A DNA stretch of 64,000 nt, from NCBI GenBank assembly GCA_902780025.1, contig CACZDV010000014.1, positions 1 to 64,000 on the forward strand, in the 5' to 3' direction. A program made the translations under genes and the position numbers. The first letter of the stretch is position 1. Every line of letters starts with the position of its first letter. Below are positions 25,691-36,375 of this stretch, in pieces. The notes under the pieces are model-generated. The model was not told the DNA's origin and made no database searches. It was given only the letters and a program-made list of their open reading frames with translations. The stretch is from an uncultured Prevotellaceae bacterium. GTDB taxonomy: Bacteria > Bacteroidota > Bacteroidia > Bacteroidales > Bacteroidaceae.

Positions 25691-27211
25691 CTATATCCTT
25701 ACTTTCACCTTCACGGGCTTACTCTCGTTGTGAATGCGGTTGAGAGCCGTCACCACATAGACATAGCTCTGCGAACCGTCGCCAAGGGGCAGGCGGTAGA
25801 AGGTGTCGTCGGTCACGGCAACGATGCGCTGCGGATTGTCAATATCGACGCGCTCGCCCTGAAGGAAACGATAAACCACGTACTTCACGGCCTCGCGCTT
25901 CCAGCCGCTGCCGCGAGGCGGTGTCCAGCAGAGCACCTGTTCGTCGTCAGACATCCAGATGGCTTTCACCTTGCGCGGTTTCTTGGGCGACGTCTTGGTA
26001 ATAAAGGGCATCAGCGGCTGCAAGGCCTGCCGACGCCAGTAGCGCTGCTTGAGCTGAGTGGCGTAGCCGCCGACATTATCGACTGCAGCCTTGGCATACC
26101 AGAGCACGGTACCCTCCACGTTAGGACACTCGGCATAGAGTGCCATCTTGCGGTCCTGCTGGTTGAACTTCGCCGTGCGCTCAATGTCCTCACCAATGAA
26201 GAGCGGACGCTTCGACGCATGACGGTTCCACCAGTGTATCAACTCATTATAATCAGCAGCACGGTTACCAATCTCCCAGTATATCTGCGGCACGTTATAA
26301 TCCACCCAGCCGTTGTTCACCCAAAGCAGAATGTCAGCATAGAGGTCATCATAGTTCTGAAGACCGTTGGTCTGCGAGCCGTTGGGGTCGTTCTTCTTAT
26401 TGCGGTAGATGCCGAATGGCGACACTCCTACCTTTACCCACGGTTTCAGGTCGTGCACGGTTTCATACAGCTGCTTCACAAACAGATTCACCTGATGGCG
26501 GCGCCAGTCACCGCGGTCGCTGATGCCATTCGGATTAGCCCTGTATGCTGCATCGTCGTTGATGGTCTGGCCCGCTGCCGGGTAAGGATAGAAATAGTCG
26601 TCGTAGTGAATGCCGTCCACGTCGTAGCGCTTGACGATGTCGGCCACCACCGAACAAATGTAATCGCGGTTCTCCTGCAGGCCCGGATTCAGCACCAGCA
26701 GACCGTCATAGGGGAACACGCGCTCGGGGTGGGTCTGCGAAATGTGGGTAGTGCTGAGCACGTTGGTGGTCTTTGTCTTGGCACGGTAGGGATTAATCCA
26801 TGCATGCAGCTCCATGCCGCGGGCGTGGCACTCGTCAATCATCCACTGCAGGGGGTCCCAATACGGGTTGGGGGCCTTGCCCTGCTGTCCTGTCAGGAAT
26901 CGGCTCCACGGCTCTATATTACTCTGATAGAGGGCGTCACACTCAGGACGAACCTGGAAGATGATGGCATTGGCCCCCATCTGCTGCAGGGCGTTAAGCT
27001 GATAGCGCAGCGTCTGCTGCATCTGCTGGGTTGACATGCCTACCCACTGGCCGTTGACGGCCTGAATCCAGGCACCGCGGAATTCACGCTTGGGTTGCGC
27101 CTGAAGGGATAAAAGTAAAAAGGTTAAAAGGTAAAAAAGTAAAGAACACCTTACCAGCCTGTTTGCCCTTGATATGATTTCTATTCTCATTTTCATTAAC
27201 GTTTTAATCAT
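25691..27211 (-). CDS. Glycoside hydrolase family 10-like (GHL10) exported protein
   Basis: This 506-residue protein has a signal peptide (hydrophobic run FYLLTFLLLSLQAQ after a basic start) and a GHL10/DUF187 catalytic domain beginning REFRGAWIQAVNG. Characteristic pieces include YDVDGIHYDDYFYPYP and SPFGIYRN. The C-terminal 90 residues look like a fibronectin-III domain. It probably cleaves or binds a cell-envelope or exogenous glycan; the substrate is unknown. The ATG at 27211 overlaps the stop of the HAD gene; another in-frame ATG (MRIEII) lies seven codons in. Confidence 0.88.
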   Translation of the reverse strand: MIKTLMKMRIEIISRANRLVRCSLLFYLLTFLLLSLQAQPKREFRGAWIQAVNGQWVGMSTQQMQQTLRYQLNALQQMGANAIIFQVRPECDALYQSNIEPWSRFLTGQQGKAPNPYWDPLQWMIDECHARGMELHAWINPYRAKTKTTNVLSTTHISQTHPERVFPYDGLLVLNPGLQENRDYICSVVADIVKRYDVDGIHYDDYFYPYPAAGQTINDDAAYRANPNGISDRGDWRRHQVNLFVKQLYETVHDLKPWVKVGVSPFGIYRNKKNDPNGSQTNGLQNYDDLYADILLWVNNGWVDYNVPQIYWEIGNRAADYNELIHWWNRHASKRPLFIGEDIERTAKFNQQDRKMALYAECPNVEGTVLWYAKAAVDNVGGYATQLKQRYWRRQALQPLMPFITKTSPKKPRKVKAIWMSDDEQVLCWTPPRGSGWKREAVKYVVYRFLQGERVDIDNPQRIVAVTDDTFYRLPLGDGSQSYVYVVTALNRIHNESKPVKVKVRI

Positions 27212-27823
27212 TTATCTTGTTCCAAATCTCCTTCGTCCAGTCGCTGCCGTTCTCGGGGCAATAGGTACGAATGCCCATCTGACTGGCGGCCGCCACGTTG
27301 CGCGGACCGTCATCAATGAAGAGCGTCTCGGCAGGAGCAATGTGCTCGGCCATGAGCATCTTGCTGAAGAAGAAGGGGTCGGGTTTCAGGACGCGCTGTT
27401 CGTAACTCATGTAGAGCGCGTCCATATAGTCACGAATGGAGTGGCCCTGTCCGTCGAACTCGGGGCTCAGTGCCCACGACATCATGTAGGGATTAGTGTT
27501 CGAGAGCAGCAGCAGCCGGTATCCCTCACTGCGCAACCGGCGCAGGCAGTCAAGATTACGCTGGGGCAGTTCACGGCAATAGCCTAACCAGGCATGGCGG
27601 CACTGGTCGTAGGTCACCTCGTGGCCTACCAGCCTGCCCAGCTCCACGCGGAAGGTCTCGGCGTCGATGTCGCCGCGCTCCAAGTCGCCGAAGATGCCGC
27701 TCTGCGTGTAGGCGTCGAGCCGTTCGTGGGCATCGGCGAGCCCCAGGGCCTCGAAGCGGCGGATGGCTTCGTCCTGTCCCAAGGTGATGATGACACCACC
27801 TAAGTCAAATACTATATTCTTTA

Positions 27824-27827
<4 letters not shown>
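27204..27827 (-). CDS. HAD-superfamily phosphatase (YihX-like)
   Basis: This 207-residue HAD hydrolase has motif I VFDLGGVIITLG with the second Asp replaced by Gly, a pattern common in the YihX/epoxide-hydrolase-N group. Motif II is LLLLSNTN, the motif III Lys lies in LKPDPFFFSK, and motif IV is LFIDDGPRNV. It is likely a small-sugar-phosphate phosphatase such as an alpha-D-glucose-1-phosphate phosphatase. It overlaps metH by 4 nt and the downstream GHL10 gene by 8 nt, so the three are translationally linked. Confidence 0.88.
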
Positions 27828-30523
<2,696 letters not shown>

Positions 30524-30541
30524 AGGGCTTATACGGGGGGC

Positions 30542-31018
30542 TTAAACTTTCATTGCGCGATCCATTTCGCGGCGGTCTTCTTTCTCTTTCAGCGTCTGGC
30601 GCTTGTCGTACTGCTTCTTACCCTTGCAGAGGGCGATGTCCATCTTGGCGCGGCCATTGTCGTCGAGGAAGACGAGCGTGGGCACGATGGTGTAGCCCGT
30701 CTGCTTGGTGGCCGACGCCAGTTTCTGAATTTCGCGCTTGGTCAAGAGCAGCTTGCGGTCGCGCTTGGCCGAGTGGTTGTTATACGAGCCGTAGAAGTAG
30801 GTGCTGATGTTCATGCCCTTCACCCACAGCTCGCCGTTGATGATGGTGCAGTACGTGTCAACGAGCGACGCCTTGCCCAGGCGTATGCTCTTTATCTCGG
30901 TGCCCGTCAGCACGATGCCCGCCGTGTATTCCTCGATGAAGAAATACTCGAACGCCGCCTTCTTGTTCTTAATCTGAACGGGGCTCTTCTTCCTCAGTAA
31001 TTGTTGCTCCTTGTTCAC
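30542..31018 (-). CDS. smpB: SsrA-binding protein SmpB
   Basis: This 158-residue OB-fold protein escorts tmRNA to stalled ribosomes. [27 protein letters not shown], then [10 protein letters not shown] and [12 protein letters not shown], are family signatures. The C-terminal tail ([24 protein letters not shown]) is the basic helix that enters the mRNA channel. It is upstream of metH by 18 nt on the same strand; no functional link is known. A short low-complexity tract of GATTTACG words separates it from the gene upstream. Confidence 0.97.
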   Translation of the reverse strand: MNKEQQLLRKKSPVQIKNKKAAFEYFFIEEYTAGIVLTGTEIKSIRLGKASLVDTYCTIINGELWVKGMNISTYFYGSYNNHSAKRDRKLLLTKREIQKLASATKQTGYTIVPTLVFLDDNGRAKMDIALCKGKKQYDKRQTLKEKEDRREMDRAMKV

Positions 31019-31056
31019 CTTTTTTATTTACGATTTACGGATTTACGATTTACGAT

Positions 31057-31587
31057 TTAAATGTTAGCGTTATCGTTAACGTTAGCAAAATGGTCGATGT
31101 GCTGGTCGATGTACTCGGCTATCTGGACGGTCCATTCCTCCTCGTGCTCCACGAACGCGTCGTCCAGGTCGTCGAAGGCGGGGAAGCGCTCAAACAGCGC
31201 CATGAACTCCTCGTCGGTGCAGTCGCGCTCTATGTCGGCACCATGCTTGGTGTAGAGCGTGTGGGCCTCGTAAACCAGCTTCGACAGGTCGCGCAGCCCC
31301 CACAGACGGAGGGCCTTCGCCACGGGGTTACGGAACATGAACGGGCCCCAGCCGTTGTGAATGAGCTGGACGAAACCGCCGTCCATCACCTCCTCGTGCA
31401 GCGCGTCCCACGCTAAGAGCGTCACCTGGTCGCTCGTCAGACCGCCCATGGTCTCGGCCGTCAGCTCACCGCCTATGGCCTCGCGGATGGCCTTGACAAA
31501 CTGGCCCACAAAGGCGTCCATTCCCTCGGCTGCCGCCGCGCGCAGCGCAGCGTCGCTCACCGTCACCTCAATCTTCTTCTGCTCCAT
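31057..31587 (-). CDS. DMP19-family protein
   Basis: This 176-residue acidic protein contains the DMP19/DUF4375 core LLAWDALHEEVMDGGFVQLIHNGWGPFMFRNPVAKALR, including the family GGFxQLIxNG and FxNPxA pattern. The C-terminal 30 residues are strongly acidic (DDLDDAFVEHEEEW). DMP19 from Neisseria is a DNA mimic, but most homologues have no assigned role. The 5' end overlaps the upstream lipoprotein gene by 20 nt. Confidence 0.8.
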   Translation of the reverse strand: MEQKKIEVTVSDAALRAAAAEGMDAFVGQFVKAIREAIGGELTAETMGGLTSDQVTLLAWDALHEEVMDGGFVQLIHNGWGPFMFRNPVAKALRLWGLRDLSKLVYEAHTLYTKHGADIERDCTDEEFMALFERFPAFDDLDDAFVEHEEEWTVQIAEYIDQHIDHFANVNDNANI

Positions 31588-32254
31588 AATTCAAACGGTT
31601 CTTTTCTAATTCAAAAAACTTGCCGTCGCTGCCTATGCTGAACACCGACACGCCCTCCAGCTCACGACGCTCGTCAACAAACGACTGGAACACCACCTGA
31701 ATGTAAATTTCGTAGCGGCTCGTCACGCTGAACTCCACGAGCGTCTGCCCCAGGTCCTCTTCGGCTACGAAGCCGTCAGCGTCTGCCTCCTCGTCGTCAT
31801 CATCTGCCGTTGCCTGTTCGTAGAGCGTGAGCTGATCGACGGGCGTCCACTTCAGCGAGTCGAGCGTCACCATATAGACGGCGGGCTGCTCGTCGGCATC
31901 CTCGCCACCCACCAGGAACACGTGCGTCCTGCCACGGTCGGGCAGCCGGATGGCCTTCGTCTTCGTCAGACCCTCAACGCCTAAAAGCCACGGCACCTGC
32001 GTGGGCGGCACCTCGCCAAAGCCCGGCAGCGTGCGCTCGAAGCCCTCCTCGTACGTCATCGGCAGCGTCCGGTACGGCAGCTCCGACAGCAGCTCCTCCT
32101 CGGGCGTGCTGAACGTGCGCGGCTTCGGCCTGTGGGCCAGGCGCTCCAGGCTGTCCTGGCGCATCAGCTCAGCCTGCGTCGGCAGGGGTCGCCGCCCGCC
32201 CGAGCAGCCGGCCACCAGCGTGGCCACGAGCCAGAGAATTACGACTTTCTTCAT
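31568..32254 (-). CDS. Lipoprotein of unknown function
   Basis: This 228-residue protein starts MKKVVILWLVATLVAGCSGG, with a lipobox VAGC and the acylated Cys at residue 17. The mature part contains an acidic stretch (DDDDEEADADGF) near 160 and a beta-rich C-terminus. I recognise no family. The ATG at 32254 is chosen over one eleven codons upstream because it gives a canonical signal and lies just after a -7 box. It overlaps the DMP19 gene by 20 nt, so the two are probably co-translated. Confidence 0.72.
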   Translation of the reverse strand: MKKVVILWLVATLVAGCSGGRRPLPTQAELMRQDSLERLAHRPKPRTFSTPEEELLSELPYRTLPMTYEEGFERTLPGFGEVPPTQVPWLLGVEGLTKTKAIRLPDRGRTHVFLVGGEDADEQPAVYMVTLDSLKWTPVDQLTLYEQATADDDDEEADADGFVAEEDLGQTLVEFSVTSRYEIYIQVVFQSFVDERRELEGVSVFSIGSDGKFFELEKNRLNYGAEED

Positions 32255-32264
32255 AATGCGACTG

Positions 32265-32272
32265 CAAAAGTA
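32265..32272 (-). promoter_or_regulatory. -7 box for the lipoprotein-DMP19 operon
   Basis: Reverse-strand TACTTTTG ends 10 nt before the ATG at 32254, giving a predicted leader of only about 6 nt. A clear -33 TTTG is not seen. Confidence 0.5.
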
Positions 32273-32327
32273 CGAAATAATTATCAATTATCCATTGTCC
32301 ACTGTCAATTATTTTACCTTCGGCCAC

Positions 32328-32359
32328 AAAAAAAAGCGGCCATTGACTGAATGACCGCT
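32328..32359 (-). terminator. Rho-independent terminator after the DUF6261 gene
   Basis: On the reverse strand AGCGGTCATT pairs with AATGGCCGCT (one G-U) around loop CAGTC and is followed by a run of eight T. It lies 36 nt past the stop of the gene at 32395-33174. Confidence 0.8.
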
Positions 32360-32394
32360 CACCCTGCAGCTTTACTGCTAAAGCGCACTTCCCG

Positions 32395-33174
32395 TTACGC
32401 CTGCTGCTGGTCGGGCTCCGGGTCCTCGTCGTCATTGCCCTCCTTCTTCTGCAACACCACCTTGCGGTAGTAGCGAATGTCCTCGTTCAGCTCGCGCACC
32501 AGCGGCTCGTAGCGCTGCTCGTCGGCGTCGGTCAGCGCCAGCGCGTTCAGTAACAGCACCGTCAGGCGGTACTCCTCCACCATGCGGTCGCGCGCAGCCT
32601 GCATCTGGCCCTTGTCCTGCTGCGAGCGCTCCGAGTTGCGCAGCGTCACCAGCTCGCGGCACTCCGTGTTCACCGTCTGCATCTCCTGCACCAGCTCCTT
32701 AGCCCCGATGGCCTGCAGCGCCTTCGTGTTCTTCATGCTGCCTATCAGGTCACTGCACATCTGGGCCAACTTCAGCCCCTCCTCCTCGTAGCGGTCACGC
32801 TGCTTGACGGCGTAGCGCGCGTCAATGTCCTTGATGAGCAGGGCGGCCTCCTTCTCCTCGGCGGTGCCTATGCGCAGCTTGATGGTGATGATTTCGCGCA
32901 GCGACGTCAGCAGGTCGTCGCGACGCTGGTCCTTCTCCTTGATGCGCTCCGTCAGCGCGCTCTTGCTCGACAGCAGGTAGGCCTGGTCCAGCTGTTCGTA
33001 GGCCATGGAGAATGCGTTCATCTGAGCCGTCAGCTTGGCCGGACGCTCAGCCTCGGGCGTATCCACCCACCACGTCGCCAGTCGTTTGTAGAACCGATCT
33101 GTGTAAGCCACTATCAGGGCGTTGATTAACGTTGAAATCTTGAACTCTTCAACAAGTTTGATATCCTTTAACAT
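32395..33174 (-). CDS. DUF6261-like protein
   Basis: This 259-residue, almost entirely helical, charged protein starts MLKDIKLVEEFKISTLINALIVAYTD and contains repeated Glu/Arg/Gln-rich segments. The overall look and opening match DUF6261, a Bacteroidales family of unknown role. The C-terminus is acidic and Gln-rich (DDEDPEPDQQQA). It is flanked upstream by a five-copy tandem array and downstream by a strong terminator, so it is a single transcription unit. The family name is from memory and should be treated as probable. Confidence 0.65.
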   Translation of the reverse strand: MLKDIKLVEEFKISTLINALIVAYTDRFYKRLATWWVDTPEAERPAKLTAQMNAFSMAYEQLDQAYLLSSKSALTERIKEKDQRRDDLLTSLREIITIKLRIGTAEEKEAALLIKDIDARYAVKQRDRYEEEGLKLAQMCSDLIGSMKNTKALQAIGAKELVQEMQTVNTECRELVTLRNSERSQQDKGQMQAARDRMVEEYRLTVLLLNALALTDADEQRYEPLVRELNEDIRYYRKVVLQKKEGNDDEDPEPDQQQA

Positions 33175-33221
33175 AGACTTTAAAATTTTTGATTGGTTAA
33201 TATTTTAGAAAACTATAACTT

Positions 33222-33436
33222 CACTTCAACCTACGGGGGTGGAAACCCTGTCGCACGCGTGTAATGCACTTTCTACGGCGGTGGAAACCCCATTGCACGC
33301 GTGTAATGCATTTTCTACGGGGGTGGAAACCGCATTACATGCGTGTAATGTATTTCCTACGGGGGTGGAAACCGCATTACACGCGTGCAATGCCATTTCC
33401 TACGGGGGTGGAAACCACATTACACGCGTGCAACGC
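33222..33436. repeat. Five-copy tandem array, about 42-bp period
   Basis: Five units share TACGGGGGTGGAAACC followed by a second palindrome near TTACACGCGTGTAA and a TGCATTTC-like end. Units begin near 33231, 33272, 33313, 33355 and 33399. Sequence between the repeated blocks is itself repeated, not unique, so it is not a CRISPR. It lies between the DUF6261 gene and the BspA-like gene. Confidence 0.88.
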
Positions 33437-33439
33437 CCG

Positions 33440-35266
33440 TTACTTCACCACCACCTTGCGGCCGCCCGTGACATAGACGCCTGCCGTAGCAGGTCTGCCT
33501 GTCAGCTTCCGGCCATCCAGCGTGTAGTATTCGCCGGCAGCCTGCTCCGCAGCGGTAACCGGAGCAATGGCCGTGGCACCCGGCTTCACGGTCAGCGACC
33601 AGAGCTTCACGCAGTCCGACTTGGCCTCCACCATGCGGGGAGCCGCAGCCTCATCCATCGCATAAACATAAATATTTGTCGGCTCCGTCACATCGTAGCT
33701 TACCTCCACAATGCCGCGCGGGTCTTCCGTATAAACCTTAGGCTCCGTGCCCTCGCCCACCATCACGTACAAGCGCTTACGGCCATACGTCTGGCAGTCC
33801 AGGTCCACAACGCCCTTGCCGTTCACCATGAACTTCAGGCCAATGAACTCGCTGAACCGCACACCTCCGTCAGAACCCGTCGTCATCGTCGTTGACTCAT
33901 TGATAACGATGCACCCTTCATTGGCATCATATCCGTTGTCGTAGCCAGTAAGGTTATAATAAACGTCATCTACCGTCGTGTTAGCCAAGCTGCCGTCAGT
34001 GGGGAACGCCACCGTCTTCTCCGCCCCTATCGGGCTGACATCCGTCGGAAGCTGCTCACCCTTAAACTTCAAGTAGCCGCCAGGACCGTAATGCGCCTTC
34101 TTATGGTCGTTCGCACAATTCGCATCATAAACAGAGCCGTCCTGGCCGACAATACTTGTACAGCCGGTGAACATATCAACTGCCCACGCCGAGAAACGAT
34201 TATCTTTCCATCCTAGGCCAACATAAACCGAGACTAATTTGCTACAGTCCTGAAACATTCCGTGCACATCATATACTTTCGATGTATCAAAGTTGCTCAA
34301 GTCAAGTTCTTCCAATGAAGAACAACCAGCAAACATTCCTTCCATTCTCTCCTCGTTCGATGTGTCAAAGTTGCTCAAATCAAGAGTCTTTAAAGAAGAC
34401 AAACCATTGAACAAGCGAATACATTCTTCATTTCCTACTCTAAAAGATCCCATATACAATGTCTCTAAAGATGTACAATTTTCAAACATATACGCACAAA
34501 CTTGTGACCTTCCTTCACCTAAATTAACAACGAAATTGCTTAAATCAAGCGTTTTTAATGACGTGCAGTTTGCGAACATCCGCTGCATATATTCAACATT
34601 CGCTGTATTGAAACTACTAAGATTAACACTTTCAAGTGAAGTACAACCTTCGAAAAGATGTCCCATCTCAGTCACTTTTTCTGTATTCCAGGAACTTAAA
34701 TCGACACTCTTTAAAGATGAACAACCATTGAAAAGAGAATTCATATCGGTCACATTCTCTGTATTAATAAAGCTCAAATCTACACTCTCTAAAGATTCAC
34801 AAGGTTGAAACATACCTGATAAATCTGTTACCTGAGACCAATCAAGAATATCCATTCCTACTATCTTCTTTAATTTGCTATGTTCATAATAAGGATAAAA
34901 CATTCCACTTGCGTTTTTAACAGGATAAACTAAATCAGCCAATGATCCATCAAAAACAATTGTTTCAACGATGTCATTATAGTGACGTTGCATATAAGCA
35001 TAATTTATTGTAGCACTAACCAAACGTCCAGCATCTTCTTTCTCAAATTCGTCAAGATAACTGCATGGTATGACATCATCATAAAAAGAAAAAAAATCTT
35101 CACCACTATAGTCTCCATCATAATATCCCCAATTACTATCGTAATAAATTGTCAACTGGGTTCCTGACAATTTAGAATAGACTTGCTTGGGTGGCGTGTG
35201 CGTTTGAGCCACTGTCCAAGATGTTGCGATAATAAGCGCAAAAAGTAAAGTAGTAATTCTTTTCAT
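33440..35266 (-). CDS. BspA-like leucine-rich-repeat surface protein
   Basis: This 608-residue protein has a signal peptide (first 21 residues ending TVAQ). About nine BspA/DUF285-type leucine-rich repeats of the form DLSxFDTSxVxxMxxMFxGCSSL follow (roughly 110-370), then a beta-rich region. The C-terminal tail YTLDGRKL...GRKVVVK resembles the short sorting-type tail of Prevotella secreted proteins. BspA relatives mediate adhesion and coaggregation. The repeat part (about 34250-35270) looks much more AT-rich than the tail. The start at 35266 gives the signal peptide. The cell-surface or secreted location is inferred. Confidence 0.87.
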   Translation of the reverse strand: MKRITTLLFALIIATSWTVAQTHTPPKQVYSKLSGTQLTIYYDSNWGYYDGDYSGEDFFSFYDDVIPCSYLDEFEKEDAGRLVSATINYAYMQRHYNDIVETIVFDGSLADLVYPVKNASGMFYPYYEHSKLKKIVGMDILDWSQVTDLSGMFQPCESLESVDLSFINTENVTDMNSLFNGCSSLKSVDLSSWNTEKVTEMGHLFEGCTSLESVNLSSFNTANVEYMQRMFANCTSLKTLDLSNFVVNLGEGRSQVCAYMFENCTSLETLYMGSFRVGNEECIRLFNGLSSLKTLDLSNFDTSNEERMEGMFAGCSSLEELDLSNFDTSKVYDVHGMFQDCSKLVSVYVGLGWKDNRFSAWAVDMFTGCTSIVGQDGSVYDANCANDHKKAHYGPGGYLKFKGEQLPTDVSPIGAEKTVAFPTDGSLANTTVDDVYYNLTGYDNGYDANEGCIVINESTTMTTGSDGGVRFSEFIGLKFMVNGKGVVDLDCQTYGRKRLYVMVGEGTEPKVYTEDPRGIVEVSYDVTEPTNIYVYAMDEAAAPRMVEAKSDCVKLWSLTVKPGATAIAPVTAAEQAAGEYYTLDGRKLTGRPATAGVYVTGGRKVVVK

Positions 35267-35300
35267 AAGTTCTTTTTTAGTTTGACATTCAATTTGCTCA

Positions 35301-35308
35301 CAAAAATA
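35301..35308 (-). promoter_or_regulatory. -7 box for the BspA-like gene
   Basis: Reverse-strand TATTTTTG, 34 nt before the ATG at 35266, fits TAnnTTTG. A long A/T homopolymer run (35332-35346) lies just upstream and could be slippage-prone. Confidence 0.45.
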
Positions 35309-35415
35309 CTGCAAAAATTGCAAAAGGCCGTAAAAAAAAAAAAAAACGTTAAAGCGCGGAAAATAGGCAGATTTTTACAAAGAATAGCGGGAAAAGCTAA
35401 GAATTATGCCCCCCT

Positions 35416-36375
35416 TCACTCATTCACAGCCCCACAATACGGGCAGACGCCTTTCTCCGGAATTTCGTGACCGCACTGGCCGCAGAGGTAACGGCCGTGG
35501 ACGGAACGGGCGTAACGGCGAACGGCCCACACCACGTAGGCTACTAACAGCGGGTAGCCCACGTACCACAGCGTGGTAAGGCTGAACACCACGTAGTCAA
35601 CCGCACACACCGCAGCCAGGCCGCCCAGATAGAGCAGCGCATCGCCAAGCGGCAGACGGCGTAAGACGTCGAACAGCACCGCCACGCCCACTACGATGAT
35701 GGCCCACACCGACGACAGGAACAGCCCCAGCACCGGAGGCAGCGCAAACGGATTGAGCGACGGGTGGTAATAGAAGTGCCGCCACGTCTCGGCACCGAAC
35801 ATCTGGATGGTGGCGTAGAGCGTGGCCGACGCTGCCACGAGAAGGCAGAGCAGCATGGGGTAGAACGAGTCAATGTCGTGGAAATGAACAATGTTGGCAT
35901 TCCGCCGCCGCAGCCGCAGCAGTCCGTAAACCGCCCCCGTCAGCACCACGAACGCCAGGAAAATAAGCAGGTGACTGTTAGAGAAGAAGTCGATGAACTC
36001 AGATATGGGGTCGTCGGGCAACACGCGCTTCAGCAGCTCGCTCTCGCGCTGCCACCCTAACGTCAGCTGGTCGCGCGCCACCTTCACCCACACGGAGTCG
36101 ATGGAGTCCTGCGGCTGAATGTCGATGTCGGCCACCACCAGCCGGTCATCGGCCACCACGTAGAGCGTGTCGCCGTCGTCGCTGACGAGCTGAAGCGAGT
36201 CGGCAATGACCACGAAGTTGTAGCCCTGCGTGTAGTGGTGAGTGGTCGAGAAGGAGATGGAGTCCAGCTGCTCCACGGTCAGGTCCCACGCGTCAGGCGT
36301 CTGCTGCCCCTGGTTGTAGCAGGCTGACAGCAGAAGGCAAAGCAGGCAAAAGGGTAAAAGCTTAATCTTCTCCAT
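35416..36375 (-). CDS. Lipoprotein-anchored membrane protein with C-terminal zinc ribbon
   Basis: This 319-residue protein has a lipobox ending LLLSAC, an exported beta-rich domain (about 25-135), then four or five membrane helices (about 140-290). The short C-terminal zinc ribbon reads CGQCGHEIPEKGVCPYCGAVN. A zinc ribbon after membrane helices should be cytoplasmic. I recognise no family. It overlaps the upstream U32 gene by 14 nt, so it is the last cistron of the metA-U32 series. An alternative ATG lies two codons upstream (36381). Confidence 0.7.
   Translation of the reverse strand: MEKIKLLPFCLLCLLLSACYNQGQQTPDAWDLTVEQLDSISFSTTHHYTQGYNFVVIADSLQLVSDDGDTLYVVADDRLVVADIDIQPQDSIDSVWVKVARDQLTLGWQRESELLKRVLPDDPISEFIDFFSNSHLLIFLAFVVLTGAVYGLLRLRRRNANIVHFHDIDSFYPMLLCLLVAASATLYATIQMFGAETWRHFYYHPSLNPFALPPVLGLFLSSVWAIIVVGVAVLFDVLRRLPLGDALLYLGGLAAVCAVDYVVFSLTTLWYVGYPLLVAYVVWAVRRYARSVHGRYLCGQCGHEIPEKGVCPYCGAVNE

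Noticed and set aside
25685-27034. A 449-codon open frame on the + strand
   Set aside because: Antisense to the GHL10 hydrolase, which has a signal peptide and family motifs.
33222-33436. Possible CRISPR array
   Set aside because: The segments between repeats are themselves repeated and nearly identical; there are no unique spacers and no cas genes in the window.
33239-33895. Reading frame encoding repeats of VETxLHACNA
   Set aside because: It is the tandem array read through into the antisense of the BspA-like gene, with no independent coding support.
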